Source of the DNA: Natronococcus sp. AD-5
Lineage (GTDB): Archaea; Halobacteriota; Halobacteria; Halobacteriales; Natrialbaceae
Assembly (NCBI RefSeq): GCF_030734285.1
Contig: NZ_CP132294.1
Span: 2,852,001 to 2,916,000, forward strand
DNA length: 64,000 nt
Reading direction: 5' to 3'
A program made the position numbers and the translations under genes. This document shows, piece after piece, positions 50,659 through 60,520 of this stretch. Under the pieces are notes generated by a model. It was not told the DNA's origin, did not search any database, and worked only from the letters and a program-made list of their open reading frames with translations. The stretch's first letter is position 1. Every line of letters starts with the position of its first letter.

Positions 50659-51195
50659 ATGGTGAGTCGCCCACCCCGGTTCTGTCCCCGCTGCGGCGAC
50701 GGCCTCGAGTCGATCCGCGTCGAGGAGCGCGAGCGCGAGCGCTGTCCGGGCTGCGAGCGGGTGATCTGGCACAATCCCGTCCCCTGCGCGACCGTCGCCG
50801 TCGTCGATCGAACCGGCTCCGAACCCGCCGTACTGTGCGTCGAGCGCGGCGTGCCGCCGGGAGTCGGCGAGTGGACGCTCCCCGGCGGACACATGGAGAT
50901 CGACGAACAGCCCGAGACGGCCGCCGCCCGCGAACTCGAGGAGGAGACCGGCGTCGCGGTCGATCCCGACGCGCTCGAGGTGTTCGACGCGGTTTCGCTG
51001 CCGCCTCGCAACGGGAAACGGGTGATGACCGTCTACTACGTCGTCGACCGCGCCGAGACCGACGGCGAACCGGTGGCGGGGAGCGACGCGACGAAGGCGC
51101 GGTTCTGGACGCTCGAGGCGTTCGGCGGCGCCGACGAGACGTTCCGTCCGGTCCACGAGTCGCGGTTTAGAGCGATCGCTACGCGAGGTCCGTAG
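50659..51195 (+). CDS. NUDIX hydrolase with N-terminal zinc ribbon
   Basis: The 178-residue protein has a zinc ribbon (FCPRCGDGLES, RCPGCERVIWHNPVPC) and then the Nudix box GGHMEIDEQPETAAARELEEETG (Gx5Ex7REUxEExGU) near residues 78-100. NudC-like or ADP-ribose hydrolases have this arrangement. It starts one base after thrC stops, so it is the last gene of that operon. The substrate is not clear. Confidence 0.9.
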   Translation: MVSRPPRFCPRCGDGLESIRVEERERERCPGCERVIWHNPVPCATVAVVDRTGSEPAVLCVERGVPPGVGEWTLPGGHMEIDEQPETAAARELEEETGVAVDPDALEVFDAVSLPPRNGKRVMTVYYVVDRAETDGEPVAGSDATKARFWTLEAFGGADETFRPVHESRFRAIATRGP

Positions 51196-51242
51196 TCGGT
51201 CCGACCGAAGAAAAATCGCCGCCGACGCTCGGGGTGAGGCCG

Positions 51243-51512
51243 TTACTTGAACGACAGGCCATCCTCGATCCGCGCGTAGAGTTCCTTCTGCTGGAGGTAC
51301 GAGGAGGCGCCGAGCAGCGTCGGTGCCCAGAGACCGACGAAGATCCCGGCCGTCTCGTCCTCTCGGACGTAGAACTGGTACCACGAGAACGCGACGGAGA
51401 GCGCCGCCATGATCGTGACGGGATCGCCGGTCGACAGCGGCGTCTCTTCGAGTAGTTTCGATTCGTCGGATTCAGCCCGTTCTGTTTGTTCAGTATCGGT
51501 TAACGACTTCAT
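51243..51512 (-). CDS. Small membrane protein
   Basis: The 89-residue protein has an acidic N-terminus (LTDTEQTERAESDESKLLEE), two hydrophobic segments (about 35-50 and 58-72, GIFVGLWAPTLLGASSYL) and a charged tail with QQKELYARIEDGL. It converges with the NUDIX gene and is divergent from argS. No known family is identified. Confidence 0.65.
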   Translation of the reverse strand: MKSLTDTEQTERAESDESKLLEETPLSTGDPVTIMAALSVAFSWYQFYVREDETAGIFVGLWAPTLLGASSYLQQKELYARIEDGLSFK

Positions 51513-51646
51513 GCACCTGATAAACGTCGTGACTGTCTTTCACGCTGGTGCCGTCTCACGCAGGGAGGACGCGGCCGCTGCTGGCGGAGAAATCGAGCGC
51601 GACGAAACCCGACATTCCTTTAGTCGCCCCCTGAATACGGGCGGGT

Positions 51647-53428
51647 ATGTTCCTCGCCCTACGCGCGGAAGTCGAGAGCGCCCTCGAGAGGGCGCTCTCG
51701 ACGCTCGACTTTCCTACGGAGGACCTCGGGATCGAAGAACCGCCGGAAGACGTCGAAAGCGTGCTCGCCTCGAGCGTGGCCTTCCGACTCGCCGGCGAGG
51801 CCGGCGCAGCCCCGCCGCAGGTCGCCGGCCGGATCGCCGACGAGATCGGCGCCGACGACCTGACCTACGTCTCCGAGGTGCAGACCCAGGGGCCGTACCT
51901 CAACTTCCTGCCGAGCGACGCCTACCTCGACGAGACGATCGCGACCGCGACCGACGCGGGCTACGGTGCGCTCGAGGACCGCGAGGAGTCCGTCGTCGTC
52001 GAACACACGAGCGCGAACCCGACGGGGCCGGTCCACGTGGGCCGCGCGCGGAACCCGATCATCGGCGACGCGGTGGCGAACCTGCTCGACTACGCCGGCT
52101 ACGACGTCGACCGCCACTACTACGTCAACGACGCCGGCCGGCAGATGGCCGTCTTCACCTGGGCCTACGAGACCTTCGACGAGGAGGACCTCGAGGAAGA
52201 GCCCGAACGCGATCGCGTCGAGTACGACCTCGTGCGTTACTACCGCAAGGGCAACGCCTTCCTCGAGAACGGCCCCGAAGCGGAGGTCGCCGAGGCCGAA
52301 GCCGAGATCGAGTCAATCATGCAGGGCCTCGAGGCGGGCGACGACGAGGCCTACGAGCGCGTCAGCGAGGTCGTCGATCAGGTGCTCGGCGGCATGAAGG
52401 AGTGTCTCGCGCGCCTGCCCGCCGAGTTCGACGAGTTCGTCAAGGAGACGAGGTTCATGCGCAACGGCGATACCGACGACCTCGTGGGCCGACTGCAGGA
52501 CCTCGACGAGGCCGTCTACGAGGAGGACGCCTGGCAACTCGAGCTCGACGAGTACGGCATCGACAAGAACCTCGTCTTCCTGCGCGCCGACGGCACCTCG
52601 CTGTATCCGACTCGCGACCTGGCCCACCACGAGTGGAAGTTCGACGAGTACGACCGCGCGGTGACGGTGCTGGGCGAGGATCACAAGCTCCAGGCCAAAC
52701 AGCTCCGGACGACGCTCGAGTTGCTCGGCAACGACACCGAGCCGCTCCGGCAGGTGCTCTACTCCTACGTGAACCTCCCCGAGGGAAAGATGTCGACGCG
52801 GCGGGGAACCGGCGTCGACCTGGACGACCTGCTCGACGAGGCGATCGACCGCGCTCGCACGGAGGTCGAGGACCGCCTCGACGATCGCATCCGCGACGAC
52901 GACTTGGACGAGGAGGACATCGAGCGCATTGCCCACCAGGTCGGCATCGGCGCGGTCCGGTACGACATCGTCTCAAAGCAGCCCACGAAGGCGATCACCT
53001 TCGAGTGGGACCAGGCGCTCGACTTCGAGGCGCAGTCCGCGCCGTACGTCCAGTACGTGCACGCGCGCTGCTGTGGCATCCTGGAGGAAGGTGGCGTCGA
53101 TCCCGAGGGCGACCTCGAGTCGCTGGGTCTCGAGGCCGCGGACGCCGACCCGCTCGAGGTGTCCGAAGAGCGGGACCTGCTCGAGACGATCGCCCGCTTC
53201 CCCGCGGTCGTCGACGAGGCGGCCGACGACCTGGAGCCCCACCAGGTCGCGACCTACACCCGGGAGTTCGGCGACCGGTTCAACGCCTTCTACCGCGAGT
53301 GTCCCGTCCTCGCGGACGACGTCGACCCCGACGTCCGCGAGGCGCGGCTCGCACTCGTGGCCGCCTCGAAGCACACGGTCGCGAACGCGCTCTCGATCCT
53401 CGGCGTCGACGCGCCGCGGTCGATGTAG
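51647..53428 (+). CDS. argS: Arginyl-tRNA synthetase
   Basis: The 593-residue class I synthetase charges tRNA-Arg. The N-terminal Add1 domain (about 1-100) is followed by [19 protein letters not shown] near 120 (the HIGH-type site). [28 protein letters not shown] follows, then [19 protein letters not shown] near 383 (KMSKS variant). The DALR anticodon-binding domain ends in [15 protein letters not shown]. The first codons contain a strong hairpin (51671-51702). It is single-copy and complete. Confidence 0.95.
   Translation: MFLALRAEVESALERALSTLDFPTEDLGIEEPPEDVESVLASSVAFRLAGEAGAAPPQVAGRIADEIGADDLTYVSEVQTQGPYLNFLPSDAYLDETIATATDAGYGALEDREESVVVEHTSANPTGPVHVGRARNPIIGDAVANLLDYAGYDVDRHYYVNDAGRQMAVFTWAYETFDEEDLEEEPERDRVEYDLVRYYRKGNAFLENGPEAEVAEAEAEIESIMQGLEAGDDEAYERVSEVVDQVLGGMKECLARLPAEFDEFVKETRFMRNGDTDDLVGRLQDLDEAVYEEDAWQLELDEYGIDKNLVFLRADGTSLYPTRDLAHHEWKFDEYDRAVTVLGEDHKLQAKQLRTTLELLGNDTEPLRQVLYSYVNLPEGKMSTRRGTGVDLDDLLDEAIDRARTEVEDRLDDRIRDDDLDEEDIERIAHQVGIGAVRYDIVSKQPTKAITFEWDQALDFEAQSAPYVQYVHARCCGILEEGGVDPEGDLESLGLEAADADPLEVSEERDLLETIARFPAVVDEAADDLEPHQVATYTREFGDRFNAFYRECPVLADDVDPDVREARLALVAASKHTVANALSILGVDAPRSM
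51671..51702. repeat. Inverted repeat at the 5' end of argS
   Basis: Fifteen-base perfect arms (51671-51685 and 51688-51702) with a two-base centre. They code for codons 9-19 ([10 protein letters not shown] region). On the mRNA the hairpin would begin 24 bases after the start codon. Confidence 0.72.
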
Positions 53429-53539
53429 CGACGGAACGGTCGCCGGCGCCATCGCTTCCGGTGCGGGCTCCAAACGTGATCCGTCGGTCGAAAGAACGTC
53501 GTGGTCGAGTCGCGACGGACTCGAGCGGCTCCCGCGTCG

Positions 53540-54112
53540 CTACTCCTGGGCCGTCGCCGCGACCTTGTCGAGGAGTTCCTCTTGCGAGAGGTCGCCCTTC
53601 TGGTACGCGATGAGCCACTCGACCTCGACGTAGAACGAGGTGACCAGCTTCTTCTCGTGCTCGATGTACCAGTAGACGGTGTCGATCTCCGCGGCGAACT
53701 TCTCGGGATCGACGACCGCGTCCGCGTGAGCGTTCGCGAGGTGTTCGAGTTCGGCGGCCAGCTTGTTCTCGTCGAGCGTCTTCGTATCGATGACGACGAA
53801 GAGTTCCCTCCCGTCGCGCTTGATATCCTTGATCGAGAGGAGGTCGCTATCGAGTTCGATCTTCCCCTTCTTGAATCCGGGAATCTTTTGATGGTCGTCT
53901 TTCCCGTTCTTGTCGTCCGTCTTTCCGTCGTCTTTCTTGTCGTCTTTCTTGTCGTCGCCGTTCTCGTCCTTGCCGTTCTTGTCGTCCGTGTTACCGAACG
54001 TGTCGTCGTCCGAGTCGTCCGACTTCGGGTCGTCGGTCTCGGAACTCGAGCAGCCGGCGAGTACGGTTGCGAGCACCGTTCCACTACCAAGGAGGATCTT
54101 TCGTCGCTCCAT
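53540..54112 (-). CDS. Lipoprotein with Lys/Asp-rich tether
   Basis: The 190-residue protein has a lipoprotein-type N-terminus (MERRKILLGSGTVLATVLAGC, Cys near 21). About 55 residues of Asp/Lys-rich low complexity follow (KDDKKDDGKTDDKNGKDD), then a compact alpha/beta domain (KIELDSDLLSIKDIKRDGRELFVVIDTKTLDENKLAAELEHLANAHADAV). The family is unknown. The basic-acidic tether is unlike the purely acidic tethers of other lipoproteins here. Confidence 0.7.
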   Translation of the reverse strand: MERRKILLGSGTVLATVLAGCSSSETDDPKSDDSDDDTFGNTDDKNGKDENGDDKKDDKKDDGKTDDKNGKDDHQKIPGFKKGKIELDSDLLSIKDIKRDGRELFVVIDTKTLDENKLAAELEHLANAHADAVVDPEKFAAEIDTVYWYIEHEKKLVTSFYVEVEWLIAYQKGDLSQEELLDKVAATAQE

Positions 54113-54445
54113 GCGAGAGCCGTCGAGCAGGACCCCGATTAGTAATCGCCTCGTTCCAATTGAAAATATGATAGAAACCGACTATCTCGAGTCGATCACA
54201 GTCGTCGAAGGCGATAGACGGCCTATGACAGCCCCTCAGAGCCTGTACTCCCCGATTACGGGTTCGGGAGGACCGATCTCGCAACGGTAGCTCCCGACGA
54301 GAGTCGGCGACTCGTAGTAGTCCCACCTTTCGACACGTTCCGGCCGTAGACGGGTCCTACCATCCCGTCCAGACGCCCCCTACCGTCGCGTTAGTGGCCG
54401 ACAACCGGCCTCGTTGCGGCGACCGAACTTCGCCGCTACCGCTCG
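54113..54445. other. Intergenic stretch, nothing recognised
   Basis: It separates the lipoprotein promoter from the end of the MinD-like gene. A short minus-strand frame ending about 54240 reads like a peptide tail but has no start codon. No RNA or repeat is apparent. Confidence 0.4.
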
Positions 54446-55309
54446 CTACTGCTCGGACTCGGCTTCCGTGATCGCGCTCGAGACGTCGTCCCGTTCGGCT
54501 TCGTCGTCGCCGTTCTCGGCCGAATTTCGCGCGGCATCCGGCGTCGATCCGGAGCGGTCGCCCGACCCGCGTCCGCCGTCCGCGCGTTCGTTCGGGACCT
54601 CGACGCCGGCCAGGTCGGCCGCGAGTCGCCGGTACGCGGCGGGCGCGGGGCCGTCGGGCGCGTGGACGACCAGCGGCGTCCCGGCGTAGACGCTCTCGCG
54701 GGCCGCGGGATCCTCCGGGATCGCCCCCAGCAGCGGGAGTTCGAGCCGGTCGGCGATTTCCTCGTAAGAGACGTCGGTGTCCGGGCGCGTCCGAGTGACG
54801 ACGAGACCGGCGACCTCGCCGCCGGCGCGCTCGGTTAGCTCGAGCGTCTTCCTCGAGTCGTGGACGGACGCGGGTTCGGGCGTCGAGACGACGATCACGG
54901 CGTCGGCGAGACCGAGCGGGAGCACGGTTTCGTGGGTGACCCCGGCGCCGACGTCGAGGAGGACGACGTCGTACTGCGACCGGAGTTCGTCGACGACGTC
55001 GCGGAGCCCCTCCGGCGAGGTCTCGGCGTAGTCGTCGAGGCTGGTTCCGCTCGGGACGGCGACGGCGTTCTCCGCCAGTCGGTAGGTCGCGTCGTCGACC
55101 GACGCGTTCCCGGATAGAACGTCGGACAGCGTCGTCGAGTCGGAGTTCAGCCCGACGAATCCCGCCAGGTTCGCCATACCGAGGTCGGCGTCGACGACGG
55201 CGACGCGTTCGCCCGCCCGGGCCAGCACCATTCCCAGATTCACCGTCGTCGTCGTCTTTCCGACGCCGCCCTTGCCGCTCGCGACGGCATATACAGTTTC
55301 GTGAGACAT
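54446..55309 (-). CDS. MinD/ParA-type ATPase
   Basis: The 287-residue deviant Walker ATPase has ASGKGGVGKTTTTVNLG near residues 10-26, DADLGMANLAGF near 40 (A-prime) and VVLLDVGAGVTHETVLPL near 114. MinD homologues in haloarchaea position surface structures and chemosensory arrays rather than FtsZ. The last 65 residues are acidic and disordered, without a clear membrane-targeting amphipathic helix. It faces away from the aRF1 gene. Confidence 0.87.
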   Translation of the reverse strand: MSHETVYAVASGKGGVGKTTTTVNLGMVLARAGERVAVVDADLGMANLAGFVGLNSDSTTLSDVLSGNASVDDATYRLAENAVAVPSGTSLDDYAETSPEGLRDVVDELRSQYDVVLLDVGAGVTHETVLPLGLADAVIVVSTPEPASVHDSRKTLELTERAGGEVAGLVVTRTRPDTDVSYEEIADRLELPLLGAIPEDPAARESVYAGTPLVVHAPDGPAPAAYRRLAADLAGVEVPNERADGGRGSGDRSGSTPDAARNSAENGDDEAERDDVSSAITEAESEQ

Positions 55310-55483
55310 ACTCGAATACTGTCCTGACTGTGGGACGGAAGCCCCTTAAATCGTCACCTCGAGAATCGCACCGGTATCGGAAGCGGTTCGGCGGCGACGG
55401 TCGCGACGCGACCGCCGCGGCACGCTCACGCTAACTGGAGCGTGTCAAAGAATACTTAGCCACAGCTCCGTTTTGTACGGCTA

Positions 55484-56743
55484 ATGAGCCAGGAGGGCGA
55501 GCAGGAGCAATCCGACCGGAAGAAATACGAGTTCCGGAAGGTCATCGAGGATCTCAAGGACTACGAGGGCTCTGGCACGCAGCTCGTGACGATCTACATC
55601 CCCGAGGACAGACAGGTCAGTGACGTCGTGCAACACGTCACCCAGGAACACAGCGAAGCTGCCAACATCAAGTCCAAGCAGACCCGGACGAACGTCCAGG
55701 ACGCGCTGACGAGCATCAAAGACCGCCTCCGGTACTACGACACCTATCCGCCGGAGAACGGGATGGTACTGTTCTCCGGCGCCGTCGACTCCGGCGGCGG
55801 TCAGACCGAGATGGTCACGCGGGTGCTCGAGAGCCCGCCCCAGCCCGTCGAGTCGTTCCGCTATCACTGCGACTCCGACTTCCTCACCGGACCGCTCGAG
55901 GAGATGATGGCGGACAAGGGCCTCTACGGCTTGGTTGTCCTCGACCGGCGCGAGGCCAACGTCGGCTGGCTGAAGGGCAAACGCGTCGAGGCGGTCAAGT
56001 CCGCGTCCTCGCTCGTCCCCGGCAAGCAGCGTAAAGGGGGTCAGTCCGCCCAGCGATTCGCCCGCCTGCGCCTCGAGGCGATCGACAACTTCTACCAGGA
56101 GGTCGCGGGGATGGCGAACGACCTGTTCGTTCCCAAGCGCCACGAACTCGACGGGATCCTCGTCGGCGGTCCCTCGCCCACCAAGGACGAGTTCTTGGAC
56201 GGCGACTACCTCCACCACGAGATCCAGGACAACGTGATCGGGAAGTTCGACGTCGCCTACACCGACGAATCCGGCCTGAAAGACCTCGTCGACAACGCCG
56301 AGGAGGCGCTGGCCGACGCCGAGGTGATGAAGGACAAACAGCAGATGGAGGAGTTCTTCGAGGAACTCAACGCGGGCGACCTCGCCACCTACGGGTTCGA
56401 ACAGACCCGGCGAAATCTCGTGATGGGTGCGGTCGACCGCCTGCTGATCAGCGAGGACCTCCGGAAGGACGTCGTCACCTACGACTGCGGAGAGTGCGGC
56501 AACACGGATCGGGAAGTCATCGACCGACGCAAGTCCACGCCGGCACACACCTGCACCGAGTGCGGCTCCGACGTCGAGGCCACCGAAGAGGACCGCGAGG
56601 ACGCCATCGATCACCTCATCGAGATCGCCGAACAGCGCGGCACCGAGACGAAGTTTATCTCGACCGACTTCGAGAAGGGCGAACAGCTCTACAACGCCTT
56701 CGGCGGCTTCGCCGGCATTCTGCGGTACAGCACCGGCGTCTGA
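55484..56743 (+). CDS. prf1: Peptide chain release factor aRF1
   Basis: aRF1 recognises all three stop codons and releases the nascent chain. The 419-residue protein contains NIKSKQTR near residue 62 (the stop-codon decoding motif), YDTYPPENGMVLFSGAV, and KGGQSAQRFARLR near 184 with the catalytic GGQ. A C-terminal domain with CGECGNTDREV and CTECGSDVEA zinc pairs follows. Length and order match archaeal aRF1. Confidence 0.96.
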   Translation: MSQEGEQEQSDRKKYEFRKVIEDLKDYEGSGTQLVTIYIPEDRQVSDVVQHVTQEHSEAANIKSKQTRTNVQDALTSIKDRLRYYDTYPPENGMVLFSGAVDSGGGQTEMVTRVLESPPQPVESFRYHCDSDFLTGPLEEMMADKGLYGLVVLDRREANVGWLKGKRVEAVKSASSLVPGKQRKGGQSAQRFARLRLEAIDNFYQEVAGMANDLFVPKRHELDGILVGGPSPTKDEFLDGDYLHHEIQDNVIGKFDVAYTDESGLKDLVDNAEEALADAEVMKDKQQMEEFFEELNAGDLATYGFEQTRRNLVMGAVDRLLISEDLRKDVVTYDCGECGNTDREVIDRRKSTPAHTCTECGSDVEATEEDREDAIDHLIEIAEQRGTETKFISTDFEKGEQLYNAFGGFAGILRYSTGV

Positions 56744-56922
56744 TCTCGAGCGAAAACGATCCTCGCTCGCCTTCCACCCGTTTTCGGCGGCCGACGACTC
56801 CGATCCACCCGTTGCAACGACCGAACCGACCCGTTCGCACCGCCTACCGTACGTGAATCGGTCCTTTCGGGCGGAACGGTCGCGTGTTCTTATCGACGTT
56901 CGGTAGCGAAGAGTCGACGACC

Positions 56923-58248
56923 ATGTGGTGGGACAGTCCACGCAGACGGCGCGTCCTTCAGGGAGTCACGGCCGGGACCGCGGCCGCGCTCGTCCCGAGC
57001 GCTGTCAGGAGGGCCGAGACCGCCACGGAACCGACCGTTTGGATCCTCGAGACGAACGACCCCGTCGGAGCGGGCGATCGGCTCGAGGTGACGGCCGCCC
57101 TCGAGAACCCCGGCTCCGAGCGGGTCACCATCGACGCCCGACTCGTCGTCGGTCACGATCCCGACACCGTCGACGGCGCGAGGGTCGCCGTCGATCCCGA
57201 CTCGAGCGAGACGATCGTGCTAGGCTACGAGACCGCCCGCGTCGCGAACACCCAGCAGTTTCCCGTCCGGATCGAGGCGGCCGGCGGGAGCGACGAGCGA
57301 ACCGCGACGGTAATCGGGCTCGACGACGGCGGCTCCGCGCCGATCCGACCCGCGAGCGGCGAGGTGACGGTTCGACCGGACACGTCGGTGGTGTTCGAGG
57401 TCGCGGCGACGGAGCCGCTCGAGCCCGGCGACGTCGAGTGGGACGTCGACGACGAGATCGCCGGCGATCTCGCGCTGGCGTACGACTACACCTACGCGAC
57501 CGGAATCGCGGCGTATTTCGCCGAACCCGACTCCGCGGGCACGTACGACGTGCGCGCCACCGTTCCGACGGGGGACGACTCTGCGACTCACCGGTGGACG
57601 CTGCGGGTCGCGTCCGACGGAGCGGGGCGGCCGACGGTCGCCGACCTCTCCACCGACCCCGCTGCGGACGCGGTCGTCGGCGTCGACGAGACGATCGAGA
57701 TCGGGCTGACGGCCCGCGACGCCGACGGAACGCTCGATCGCGCGATCTGGGTCGAGGGACAGAATCACACGGTCGTCCGCGTCGACGATCTCGTCGGGAC
57801 GGAGGACGGCGCGACGCTCGCGCGGGAGAATCCGGGGTGGATCGCCGCCGGATACCCGACGATGGTGCGGGTCGTCTGCGAGGACGGTCGAACGAGCGAT
57901 CTCGCGACGGACGACGGCCCCGAAATCCGTCCCCCGTTCGCGGTCGAGATCGTCGAGACGAACGCGCCCGTTACCGGCGGCGAGCGCCTCGAGGTCACCG
58001 CCGAAATCGAAAACGAGGGCCACCTGATGATGATCGGCGACACGAGCCAGGAGATCGAACTGATCGTCGGACGGGAGCCGGAACGAGTCGATTCGGAAAC
58101 CGTGACGGTGATCGCCGGGACGACCGAAACGGTAACGCTGGGGTACGAGACCTACCCGGTCGAGCGGGACGACGAGTTCCCGGTTCGCGTCGAGAGCGCC
58201 GACGATTCGGACGAGCGGACCGTCAGGGTGTTCGGGATCGACGGCTGA
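56923..58248 (+). CDS. Secreted protein with duplicated CARDB-like domains
   Basis: The 441-residue protein has a Tat-type signal (PRRRRVLQGVTAGTAAALVPSAV). A first beta-sandwich (about 32-125, ILETNDPVGAGDRLEVTAALENPGSE) and a second related copy (about 345-441, IVETNAPVTGGERLEVTAEIENEGH) resemble CARDB adhesion modules. Between them is another beta-rich region (about 130-335). The first and last modules both end in a GYETxxxxxxxxFPVR strand. It is likely surface-exposed. The start ATG 56923 puts the twin arginine near the N-terminus. Confidence 0.7.
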   Translation: MWWDSPRRRRVLQGVTAGTAAALVPSAVRRAETATEPTVWILETNDPVGAGDRLEVTAALENPGSERVTIDARLVVGHDPDTVDGARVAVDPDSSETIVLGYETARVANTQQFPVRIEAAGGSDERTATVIGLDDGGSAPIRPASGEVTVRPDTSVVFEVAATEPLEPGDVEWDVDDEIAGDLALAYDYTYATGIAAYFAEPDSAGTYDVRATVPTGDDSATHRWTLRVASDGAGRPTVADLSTDPAADAVVGVDETIEIGLTARDADGTLDRAIWVEGQNHTVVRVDDLVGTEDGATLARENPGWIAAGYPTMVRVVCEDGRTSDLATDDGPEIRPPFAVEIVETNAPVTGGERLEVTAEIENEGHLMMIGDTSQEIELIVGREPERVDSETVTVIAGTTETVTLGYETYPVERDDEFPVRVESADDSDERTVRVFGIDG

Positions 58249-58309
58249 CGGCGAGACGCTCGGACGATCAAGGCTTATCCCGGTCCGGACGGTTATCGTC
58301 GGTACGCTG

Positions 58310-59095
58310 ATGCGCCCGCCCAGTTCAACGCTCGACGTCCTCCGGACCGTCACTCGGCGTCGCCCCCTCCTCGAGGCGCTCGAGACCGAGCCGCGCGACA
58401 AGCGGGCGCTCTGCGAGGCGCTCGAGTGCTCCCGGTCGACCATCGATCGCGGGATCCGCGAACTCGAGTGGTTACACTTCGTCGGGCGCGACGACGGCAC
58501 CTACCGCCTGACGGTCGCCGGCCGGCTCGCGCTCGCGGAGCAGCGGCGCAGCGCCGGCGTGCTCGAGTCGATCGGCGGCGCCACCGAACTGCTCGCGGAC
58601 GTCCCTCGAGACGCCCCGATGTCGACCGCATTACTGGCCGGGGCGCGGACGATCGAGCCGCCGTCTCACGCGCCCACCAGGCCGCTCCAGGCCGTCGTCG
58701 ATCTCGTCGGCGAGGCCGATCGGGTGCGCGGCGTCACCGCCGCCGAACGGATCCCGCAACTGCGGCCGCGGCTGTACGACCGCGTCGTCGACGGCGACCT
58801 CGAGGGTGAAGCGGTGATCACCCCGGCGTTCGCCCGGTTCATCCGCGAGGAGTATCCGGACTGGCTCGCCGACGTCGTGATCGACGGCGCGTTCGACCTG
58901 TACGTGATCGAGTCGATCCCCTACGAGCTCGCGCTCGTCGAAACGCCGACGGAGTCGCGCGTGTTCGTGTTCGTTCTCGACGAATCGACCGCGATCCGAG
59001 GGATCATCGAGAACGAGACGCCGGCGGCGTTCGAGTGGGGAGAGCGCGCCTACCGGCAGCTCAGGGACGCATCGACGCCGCTACCGTCGACGTGA
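58310..59095 (+). CDS. Winged-helix transcriptional regulator
   Basis: The 261-residue protein has an N-terminal HTH (LLEALETEPRDKRALCEALECSRSTIDRGIRELEWLHFVGRDDGTYRLTVAGRLAL) of the ArsR/IclR-like archaeal type. The C-terminal ligand-sensor-like region contains PQLRPRLYDRVVDGDLEGEAVITPAF and FDLYVIESIPYELALVETPTE, as in DUF1724-type regulators. Its neighbour is a universal stress protein gene 58 bases downstream. Confidence 0.82.
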   Translation: MRPPSSTLDVLRTVTRRRPLLEALETEPRDKRALCEALECSRSTIDRGIRELEWLHFVGRDDGTYRLTVAGRLALAEQRRSAGVLESIGGATELLADVPRDAPMSTALLAGARTIEPPSHAPTRPLQAVVDLVGEADRVRGVTAAERIPQLRPRLYDRVVDGDLEGEAVITPAFARFIREEYPDWLADVVIDGAFDLYVIESIPYELALVETPTESRVFVFVLDESTAIRGIIENETPAAFEWGERAYRQLRDASTPLPST

Positions 59096-59153
59096 CGAGA
59101 CGGGGCTTCGGCCGCCGGGTGAACCTTTTGCTCGTTGCGAGCGAAGGACGCGT

Positions 59154-60035
59154 ATGGCGAGCGAGCGGTACACGATCGTCGTCGCGCTCGCGAACCCCGC
59201 GACCGTCGAGCAGTTGCTGCGGACCGCGTCGGACCTGGCGAACCGACACGGCGGGCGCGTTCACGCGGTCGCGGTCGAACACAAGCCCGCTTCCTCCCCG
59301 TTCTTGCTGTTCTCCGACGAGCACGTCACCGCCGAGTACGCCGACGAGAGCACGCGGATCCTCGAGCGGGCGACGGCGGTCTCGGACGCCGCGATCACGA
59401 CGGACCTGCGGATCGACAGCGACGTCCCTGGCGCGATTCGGGCGGTCGTCGACGATGTCGACGCCGACGCCTTGCTCCTCGGCTGGCGCGAGCCGTCGAC
59501 CGCCGCGGACGCGGTCCTCGGCACGTCGGTCGATCCGATCCTTCGGCGACCCCCGTGTGACACGCTCGTCGAGCGCATGGGGACGGTCGCCGACGGCGTC
59601 GACCGCGTGCTGATGCCGACCGTCGGCGGCCCTCACGTCGAACTCGCGGCCGACGTCGTCGGCGCGGTCGCCCTCGCGAACGAGGCGCGCGTGACCGTCC
59701 TCTCGATCGTGACGCCCGAGGGACGGATGGCCGACGAGGAGGCCGCCCGCCGAGAGGTTCGAGCGGCCGCCGCGCACCTGCCGGAGGTTCCGGTCGACCG
59801 ACGGGTCGAGGACGCGCCCTCGTCGACGACGGGAATCCTCGAGGCCGCCGCGGACCACGACTTCGTCGTGCTGGGCGCGACCGGAACCGGACGGATCCGC
59901 CCGCCGGTGATCGGATCGGTTGCGAGAACAGTCGGGCGGGAAGCGACCTGTCCGGTTCTCATCGCAAAACGCCGGACCGATTCGTGGGCCGAACGCGCGC
60001 TCGAGCGGGTGCGATCGGCGCCGTTCGCCCGGTAG
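59154..60035 (+). CDS. Universal stress protein, two UspA domains
   Basis: The 293-residue protein has two tandem Usp folds (about 1-135 and 140-280). The second keeps the ATP-binding-like VLGATGTGRIRPPVIGSVARTVGREATCPVLIAK. The first has a less typical GWREPSTAADAVLGTSVDPILRRPPCDTLV. Usp proteins bind nucleotides and respond to stress. It probably forms a transcription unit with, or is regulated by, the preceding HTH gene. Confidence 0.88.
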   Translation: MASERYTIVVALANPATVEQLLRTASDLANRHGGRVHAVAVEHKPASSPFLLFSDEHVTAEYADESTRILERATAVSDAAITTDLRIDSDVPGAIRAVVDDVDADALLLGWREPSTAADAVLGTSVDPILRRPPCDTLVERMGTVADGVDRVLMPTVGGPHVELAADVVGAVALANEARVTVLSIVTPEGRMADEEAARREVRAAAAHLPEVPVDRRVEDAPSSTTGILEAAADHDFVVLGATGTGRIRPPVIGSVARTVGREATCPVLIAKRRTDSWAERALERVRSAPFAR

Positions 60036-60048
60036 CGACGATGGCTGT

Positions 60049-60294
60049 TCACATCGTGCCGCGAAGATAGACGGCGTCGTCGGTAATCTTCTCGATACTT
60101 CCCTCGTCGAGGGGATGCGCGTCCGCGTTGACCTCGCCCCAGCCGAGTTTGGCCTTGATCGTGTCCGTGATGCTCGGATTCGGATCGACGTAGCCGCGAC
60201 CGTCGCTCACCTCCACGATCCGACCGACCTCCGTGCCGTCGGTGTTCAGAACCCGCTTTCCTTCGTCCGCTTTCGTGATCGTCTCTCGTGTCAT
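60049..60294 (-). CDS. PRC-barrel domain protein
   Basis: The 81-residue protein has TITKADEGKRVLNTDGTEVGRIVEVSDGRGYVDPNPSITDTI, then GSIEKITDDAVYLRG, the PRC-barrel beta pattern. Haloarchaeal PRC-barrel proteins such as CdpB1/2 bind SepF in division, but this short form (81 residues with a TIKAKLGWG insert) may be a different branch. It converges with the Usp gene. Confidence 0.83.
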   Translation of the reverse strand: MTRETITKADEGKRVLNTDGTEVGRIVEVSDGRGYVDPNPSITDTIKAKLGWGEVNADAHPLDEGSIEKITDDAVYLRGTM

Positions 60295-60520
60295 GGTTGT
60301 GCCCCGATCGATCCGTGAGCCCCGTTCGCGTTTTCGAACGGACGATTCAGCGGGCAATAAATCGGCAAAATCGTTTTGGCGAACACCGATCCGTTACGGT
60401 GTTTCGGCAGCCTAACGCGAGCTTTGACGTCCCGTCTTCGGTCGCGCGTTCGCGCCAACCGATCGTTGTGCAGCGACAACGGAAGGGTTATACCGGTAGT
60501 CTCGTATTACCAGTCGACCA

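Noticed and set aside
54084-54326. Minus-strand frame upstream of the lipoprotein gene
   Set aside because: It ends inside the lipoprotein start region and has no family pattern.
60395-60425. CCTAA word upstream of the TraB-like gene as another iron box
   Set aside because: Only one short arm is present, with no left arm or proper spacing to a TATA element.
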